From Hemileia vastatrix (lineage: Eukaryota > Basidiomycota > Pucciniomycetes > Pucciniales > Zaghouaniaceae), in the NCBI GenBank assembly GCA_030280995.1, contig JASXTE010000008.1, positions 17,199,212 through 17,263,211 on the forward strand: a DNA stretch of 64,000 bases, in the 5' to 3' direction. Shown one piece after another: positions 57,955 through 64,000 of this stretch (within the stretch, counting starts at the first letter, position 1; every line of letters begins with the position of its first letter). Both the position numbers and the translations under genes were made by a program. The notes below the pieces were generated by a model. That model made no database searches, was not told the DNA's origin, and saw only the letters and a list, made by a program, of their open reading frames with translations.

Positions 57955-59544
57955 CCACTGAACCAAATTCAAATCTGTTTGTGGGAAATGAAATATAACC
58001 TTCAGGGGAATCATCAGTATAAAGGACATTAGATTTGAATAAACCTAACCCTAATTTACAGTCTGATTTTCAAAATTTTATAAAAACTTGAAAAGTGGTA
58101 ATGGAGATGAGAACAAAAGGAGTTTAATAAGTTAACTGTTATCCAGATAAGAGTCATACATATATTTAAGTATGAAATTTTCATAGAAGGAATGAGATAT
58201 CATATAGGCATGAAAAAAGGAGATCAAACTTACCTTTATTGAAAAGTAGGAAAAATAGAGTGAGAAAGATTGATGTTGGAATTATGGGGAAATTGAATAT
58301 GGAGTAATTTAAATGCTTATAAATGTGCAATGTATGTGTTGTAATGACATGGAACCAAAAAAAAGTGAAATAGGGGAAAGGGGGGATAATGACCATGCCA
58401 AGGAGGGATAAAAAGTAGGGTGATGGAGCTAAAAAAGAAAGTAAAGAGGGATAGAAAAAAAGTTTAATTTTACCATAAAAATCAAAAATAACCACTTACA
58501 AAAAAAAATTAGATACAAAAATGGAAAAAACAGAAAAAAAACAAAAAAAACATAATTAGCAATCAAAAAATTAAAAAAATGAATAAAATGACTTACCTGA
58601 AGAGATGAGATGAGAAAATAAATAAAACCAAATTTTTTCAGGGATGTTTTAGGAATGAAGCAAAGGATAAGAGGAATGAATGAAAAAAAGAAACAGTGAA
58701 AAATTATACGATTGCAGAAAATATTGCAATTTCAAGTTGAGCTGGTGAATGAAAACAAATGAGACATCCAAAAAAGAGACATTCAGCGTAAATTCAAAAA
58801 ATAAAAATGAATATTGAAAAGACACAAACACCAAACCATGTGAATAAAGCACACAAGCTGAAAGTCTGGAGAGTATGAAAAAAAAATTAAAAGGGTTGTG
58901 TTTCAAAATGATAAAGGGTGATTGGCATAATGACAAAGTGTATGCTGTTGGAAAGAATGTTTTTTGATTCAAGGGAGGGGGGAGCTAGGGCAGTTTTGGG
59001 ATCTTCTTCATAAAGATCATTTAAAATACATATAAGCTAAAGTGTCTCCCAAACCTGAGTCAGAATCAGAGTCAGCAGATAAAGTTAAAGTAATAGCATT
59101 CATAGCTGTGTGAAGTTGCTTCCTAGTAGAGAGATGCTTTATTATTGTTTGTAGAAGGTTTAGTTGATGAGTGGGAAGTAGTAATTTGCCACCAAATGAG
59201 CAGGTGGGGTGTGTAGATAGAAAAAAATGTTATGTGTTCTCCACCAAAATTAAGTACCATAGAGTGAAGAGACACATAAGGATGAGAAAAAATGTTATGT
59301 GTTTGCCAACAAAATAAAGTAGCATAGAGTGAAGAGACACATAATGATGGCATACACAATTATATGTCATGTGACTTGCTTTTAAATCAATCATGGTTGT
59401 GATGAGTTTGGGATTAGGAATTAGGAACAGAAATTGGGGTATAAGAGGTGGGATAATGCATTGTTGTGCAAATCTTATCCACTAGCACTGGGGCTAGCAG
59501 ATAAGAATTATCTGCAATTAATAATTTTGGACCCTGGCAAAAAA
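57955..59544. other. Right arm of the third transposon
   Basis: After the repeat unit at 57950-58080 no coding block was recognised. Short hydrophobic frames on minus (58181-58495, 58649-58972) are low-complexity. A GAGTGAAGAGACACATAA phrase is duplicated at about 59262 and 59327. Confidence 0.45.
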
Positions 59545-59586
59545 ATTACTGATCCCTAATTGTGGATCCCTTAACATTGATACCCC
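59545..59586 (-). repeat. Right TIR of the third transposon
   Basis: On minus: GGGGTATCAATGTTAAGGG, then ATCCACAATTAGGGATC. Confidence 0.7.
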
Positions 59587-59589
59587 TTA

Positions 59590-62500
59590 ATATCCAGATG
59601 ATATGGCTTACAAAAGTTTCCTTCTCAGAATCTGACTTTTCTTAAAGTTAACACTTTTGAAAAAGTCTAGGGTATCTTCAACTATATTGTTAACCAAAAA
59701 TTAAATATAATGGAAAGTAGAGAAGCTCATGGTGCTCTTATACAGTACCTAAAGTGTCCACCTGAGAAATTGTCTGTTTATGAGAAGGAAAATTTTATAA
59801 TACATAAAAGATACACTGGTATACATATAATAATTATATGATATGCATTATAAAAGTTTCCATCTCAGAAAAAGATCTTCATTCAGGTGGATACTTTGTG
59901 TAATCTTTAACCAGATAAAATGAGCTTCTTGATTGGCCATAGTTTTCCTTCTGGTTAAACATAAAAATATTGGTACACCAGAATTTGACAAAAGTTTCCA
60001 CTTCAAGGGCAGTCCATTCTGGTACACATCTTGCAGTAATGCAGCAATTGGCTCATTTTCCAGCAATTGCAACAAAGGGGTTGCCATGAAGGACAGTTAC
60101 AAAAGTGAAAAAAAGGGGGTCTTCAAAGCACAGCAAAGGTAGATTTTCAATGCTGAGTTTTTTTGTGTAATATGGATATATGGGCCACAGAAAGCAGAAA
60201 ATAGTGGGGAGCACATACAAGAATTATATGACAAGAGTATGGTATTTATTTGGGGTAATCAGGACTAGCAATAAAAGTATAATATAGGTTTATAAAGCAG
60301 CATAAAGTAATGGCACAGGTTTCACCCTAAGATAAGTGCAACAGCCCATAAGTAGGATCCATGAGTGCCTGTCACTAATTAGATTTTCTAAAATAATCAA
60401 ACATGGTTCTAGGAAATAAGAGGATCAACAAATGAGTGAATATTCCACTCCCAAAGGTAGGAAAGAAAAGGAAAAAATTTAAATGGGAAATGACTTTACT
60501 AAGTGCTGAGGATTTAACAATAAGTGGATGCTCTCACATCAAGCACCAATTTCATAGTAATTATGGAAGGTAGTACAGAAATTACTATATAATTAATAAT
60601 CTCATGAAACATAGGGTATTCAGAGATAAGTGTTGTGTTAGGAGCTAATAGTAATACTTTAAACAAAAATTTAGGCACAATTAGTTTGAAAAACAGACTT
60701 GTACCTAAAATACTGAGATGATAAGTTTAATGTTTGATATACCTAGAAGTGGTGCTGAACTTGTGAAAGGGAACCAGTAGAGGAAGAAAGAATTGGGAAA
60801 GGGAACTGATCATATAGTATATATAAAAAAATACACTCTTTAATTAGAGATGAGTAGATTAGAATAGAGAGATATATAGATTATTAATATATAGATATTA
60901 TTATTATTGTACAGTAGTAGAATAAATTCCAGAGTAATATTGTATATATTCTATTTATGTGTACATAATGGGTTTACATAGCAAGAAGTAGTGTTGTAGA
61001 GTTATTTTATTTCTACATTAAGGATATTATTAGAGAGAGTGCTTTAAGAGGGAGTGAATGAGAATACTAATGTCTTACAAAGAATAGATCTATCCAATCA
61101 GCAGATTACTTATTTTAAAATATATTAGCCAGTTTATTTGTTTCTTTCATATATTTCTTACTCTTACTTCTATCACAACACTTAGATACTATTACTCTGT
61201 CTTTTAAAATATTTAGAGTGGCAGGCACTTCTTTCTAAATTATTTAGAAAGGAGAGCCAACCAACCTTAGATTGTGTCTATAGCTTAGCATTATATAACT
61301 CTCTTTTACTACTAATTGTTGAGAAGGACATTTTTACAATGCACATAATCTAGGTATTTAAGGTTTTCAGCTCTGGTGAGTCTATACTTACCTAAGTGGG
61401 GATTTCTGAAACACACTAGCCCTAACACTGGTGGATTTCAAAAGTGAAATAAGTCACTCATTTCACTCAAATTCACCTACTTCAACCAAAAGTGCTGATT
61501 TCACCATAAAGTTCAATTTAAATTATTTTTCAGAATTATCCTATTCCAACACAGTACTCTGAAGAATTAAGCTTCATACCTCAAAGCATCATACATCATT
61601 TAAATCTTTATACCATATAAGAGTAATGCCTTCCTTACTTTCAAATTGTGATGACTTACATCAAGCAATGCCATTCTTAGCTCTGGATCTGTTTGTCACT
61701 GGACAACCTACGCACAAGGTCGAGGGTGTTCCTGGAAGTGAGATGAAGAGAGTAGTTTAGAAAATTCTTCAAAGCACAGAGGAAATGTTTGAGGAAGTGA
61801 TTTGAAGATGACTCAAAGGAAGAGCTACTGCTTTGAGATATTTTTGATAAGAATTCTAATATATTTTAAAGGTAATATTAATATTATTAAGATCTCAAAA
61901 AGGGTTTCAAACTCAATAATCAAAGATTTAAGTTTTAGAAATGATTACTGAGAAAAATAAGGAAATATACAATAATAATGATTTAACCTGAAGCTTTACC
62001 ACCATTAACTATTTATACGTTATATAATTTAATTCTAAAGAAATATTGAACCAAAATCCAGCCCCTTTTATATCCATTACCCCTCCTTGCATTGACCTCA
62101 TACCCATCCATCATTCCGCACTCCACAGACCTACAAAAAATACACCCGTTACACCTGGACCCTCCTCACTAACATCTTTTAACCCTTTAATCATCCACTA
62201 ACCATCCCGTCCATGCTCACTACCCCTGATAATAACCCACAGATACTTAATAAACCTTTTAACGGAATATTACATTAACTATTGTGCTGTGTGTCTCTTA
62301 TTGAAGAAAAGACTAAACACACTATTGAGAGATTGACTAATTTAGATTTAAAGTGTAGACTAGTGCCATTGAATTGTGAGTACACAAAGGAAAGTTGCAG
62401 TTGCTATGTAGAATTGTTTTCTGCGCTTTGAGTATGGATTTAGACCTCTGTATTATTGATTTAATGACCTGCTTTTACCTCGAGTCTCACGTGGTGTGTG
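59590..62500. other. AT-rich intergenic stretch
   Basis: There are fragments of the short repeat family at 59595-59870 and 59990-60020 (AAGTTTCCACTTCAAGG). Beyond that, no gene, RNA or clear repeat boundary was seen. Confidence 0.45.
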
Positions 62501-62513
62501 ACAGATGCCCGGG

Positions 62514-62520
62514 TATAAAA
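62514..62520 (+). promoter_or_regulatory. TATA box upstream of the Cys-rich gene
   Basis: CCCGGGTATAAAACGTG lies about 87 bp before the ATG at 62601, in a locally GC-richer stretch. The spacing suits a core promoter or an LTR promoter. Confidence 0.5.
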
Positions 62521-62600
62521 CGTGAACTCCGTTGAGCGTGAGACATATTCTTCCCACACTAATTTCTCTCAACTCTTTTTTTAATTATTTTCTATTTATT

Positions 62601-63557
62601 ATGTCGACTTGTCCTACCCCAACTCCCACGCCTCCACACCCCAAAGCGGATGGTGGAATTGTTACCTGGCAATACTTCCAAGTCTGCATGGCCTGCGAAT
62701 TGATAGAATATTTTTGTGTTGAAAGCACGGCTACATGAGGTCCTTGCAAGAAATACAAGTTTTGCCACTGGAGACGGGTGACGTGTGATGCCCTATCAAA
62801 AAACGCAGACATCGAACAACGGTTTACCAAAATTAAATACTGGATAATCCGGAAGACCAAAGAGGTGGTCGAAGACATCTGGGACATGTTGGTCGGGGAC
62901 GATTTTTCGGTGGAAGAGGTTGAGGAGGAGGTTGAGGATACTGTGGCAGCCTGGGTAACCCAGGCCACAGGTAAAAGATGAGGGGTGGAAGAGGAGGTAG
63001 ATGAATTGGTTGAAGAGGATGAGGATGAAGTCCCCATCTCGAGGCGGACACCAAAGTAGCGGTGGATGGTCATTGAAGATGATGAAGAGGAGAAGGAAGT
63101 GACAGTGGAGGTCACCCTGAAGTTATTTTTAGAGGCTGACCCATTTTTTGAAGTAAGTCTGCTTTTTTTTTCAAAAATATTTTTACTGATGACTGTATGT
63201 TTTTAGAATTAAGATGTCATCGCAGAAGCTCCAATTGTAGAAGCTGTGACATTGCTGCCAATTGAGGCAAGTCAACTGGCGGTTGATTTGAGGGAGGATA
63301 ATGAGGAAACCCTTGACCAGGTATGGTCAAAGAAGCCTTGGCAGGTTTGACAAGCTTGATTCATCGAAAATTTAAGTGATGAGATCGACAAGATTGTTGA
63401 TGCTGCCTCCTTCTATGTGGCAGAAAAATTACTGGAGATTGGAGAAGTGGTACCGGTAGGAGAGGAGGAAGTATTTGAGAAATGCAGGAAGGAAATAAGG
63501 GTGGTTTTGGAAAAAATGAAGAAATTGGTTTGGGAAAAAATACAGGAGAAAATTTGA
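62601..63557 (+). pseudogene. Cys-rich, acidic protein gene (zinc-cluster-like), decayed
   Basis: The frame from ATG 62601 gives MSTCPTPTPTPPHP, then CMACELIEYFCVES, stop TGA (62736-62738), and CKKYKFCHWRRVTC. The Cys spacing resembles a zinc cluster (C-x2-C-x6-C ... C-x5-C-x6-C). A helical, acidic region follows (EVVEDIWDMLVGDDFSVEEV). A TGA at 62979-62981 and a further stop are passed in the same frame (VEEEVDELVEEDEDEVPISR). A GTAAGT intron (63153-63206) leads to more acidic sequence (EAPIVEAVTLLPIEASQLAV; AASFYVAEKLLEIGEV) ending at TGA 63555-63557. The stops are mostly TGA, where CGA would fit. GC content is higher than in its neighbours. It resembles gag-like zinc-cluster ORFs of fungal retroelements, but no LTR or pol was found, so a host gene is also possible. 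Confidence 0.45.
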
Positions 63558-64000
63558 AATGGAAAGAGAAAAAAAAGAATGAAAAGAAAAATGAAAAATA
63601 GAAATCAATTTGTGTATTTATTTTATTTTTTTGTTTAATTGAAATTTTAATATATATTTTATAAGATTTTGAAAAAGAAAAAGAAAAGGAAAAAAGAGAA
63701 AAAAAATTTTTTTTAGGAAATTTTAATTTAAGTTTGAAAAAGAAAAAATTTAAGTAAGAAGAGAAAAAAATAGTTGATTGAAACAATTTCTTTTGAAATG
63801 AAAATTTAATGAGAGAAAAATTTGTTATTCGTGAAAGTTTATTTATTGAAGTTTTTGATAAATTTTGGTTATTTGAAAAGAAAGAAGAAAAAGAATTTGA
63901 AAGAAAGAAGTAATTTGTTTGAAGAATTTTAAAAGAGAGATTAAAGGTTGAAGTGAAGTTTGAGAAAGATTGTCGTATTGAGTTTGTGAAAAAGTTGATA
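63558..64000. other. Purine-rich low-complexity tail
   Basis: Mostly GAAAA/AAAGA text on plus. The minus-strand frame 63361-63786 is an artefact of this composition. No feature. Confidence 0.5.

Larger units (their letters stand above)
49589..59586. mobile_element. Third TIR transposon with a TET/JBP remnant, split by Copia B
   Basis: The ends read GGGGTATCAATGTTGACAG on the left (49589 on) and GGGGTATCAATGTTAAGGG on the right (reverse strand from 59586), both continuing to GATCCACAATTA. The flanks are TTG (49586-49588) and TTA (59587-59589), consistent with a TTA target duplication with one change, as in PIF/Harbinger. Contents: a Myb-like ORF, a tandem repeat, a degraded TET/JBP gene, and a 5.5-kb Copia insertion. 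No transposase was recognised, so it is probably non-autonomous. Without the Copia insert it is about 4.5 kb. Confidence 0.65.

Noticed and set aside
58181..58972. Two hydrophobic minus-strand open frames that might be membrane proteins
   Set aside because: Low-complexity A/T-rich sequence in the arm of a decayed transposon, with no recognisable pattern.
63361..63786. 141-residue Phe/Ser/Lys-rich open frame on minus
   Set aside because: It is an artefact of the purine-rich low-complexity DNA on the plus strand and is antisense to the Cys-rich gene.

Overview
The window looks like a transposon-dense stretch of a large, AT-rich basidiomycete genome. A rust fungus (Pucciniales) is the best fit. 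Reasons: two fungal genes with short GT-AG introns, PIF/Harbinger, Tc1, Copia, chromodomain Gypsy and basidiomycete-type CMC (CACTA/Plavaka-like) transposases, and TET/JBP-type dioxygenase genes, a family known to be expanded in basidiomycetes beside DNA transposons. The species cannot be fixed from the sequence alone.

Layout. (1) 1-1055: 3' end of a Ty3/Gypsy chromovirus (Pol chromodomain, polypurine tract, 820-bp LTR), inserted in a GC- and CpG-rich fragment of the KEOPS kinase gene BUD32 (1056-1490, minus). (2) 2770-4522 (possibly to 4875), minus: a five-exon AGC-family protein kinase, the only apparently intact host gene. (3) 6357-15392: a 9-kb PIF/Harbinger-like DNA transposon with a Myb/NAM-like ORF, a TET/JBP gene, a hairpin minisatellite and a decayed DDE transposase. 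It is itself hit by a Tc1 element (13698-15288). (4) 15416-20656: a decayed Copia element on minus. (5) 20802-47693: a 26.9-kb CACTA-type element with 40-bp TIRs and a TTT target duplication. It carries a second TET/JBP gene, an orphan gene, a palindrome array, two related accessory genes, a CMC transposase and a Rad5/HLTF-like SNF2 ATPase. (6) 49589-59586: a third TIR element with a Myb-like ORF and a third, degraded TET/JBP gene, split by a Copia insertion (52417-57949). (7) 62601-63557: a GC-richer decayed gene for a cysteine-rich, acidic protein.

Main point. Three different DNA transposons in 64 kb each carry a TET/JBP-type 2-oxoglutarate/Fe(II) dioxygenase gene next to their own genes. 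The two better preserved copies share intron number and phase (a tiny first exon ending in phase 2, then a phase-1 intron at the same protein position). Both also have a cluster of perfect hairpins just upstream that share stem sequences. The large CACTA element adds a SNF2 ATPase. A reasonable inference is that these are chromatin-countering modules (DNA base oxidation, sometimes with nucleosome remodelling) carried by DNA transposons to resist methylation-based silencing. Most copies are decayed: in-frame stops are often TGA, TAA or TAG where CGA, CAA or CAG would fit, as expected after C-to-T change.

All gene structures were read by eye from splice sites and frame continuity. No similarity search was run, so family calls rest on recognised motifs.
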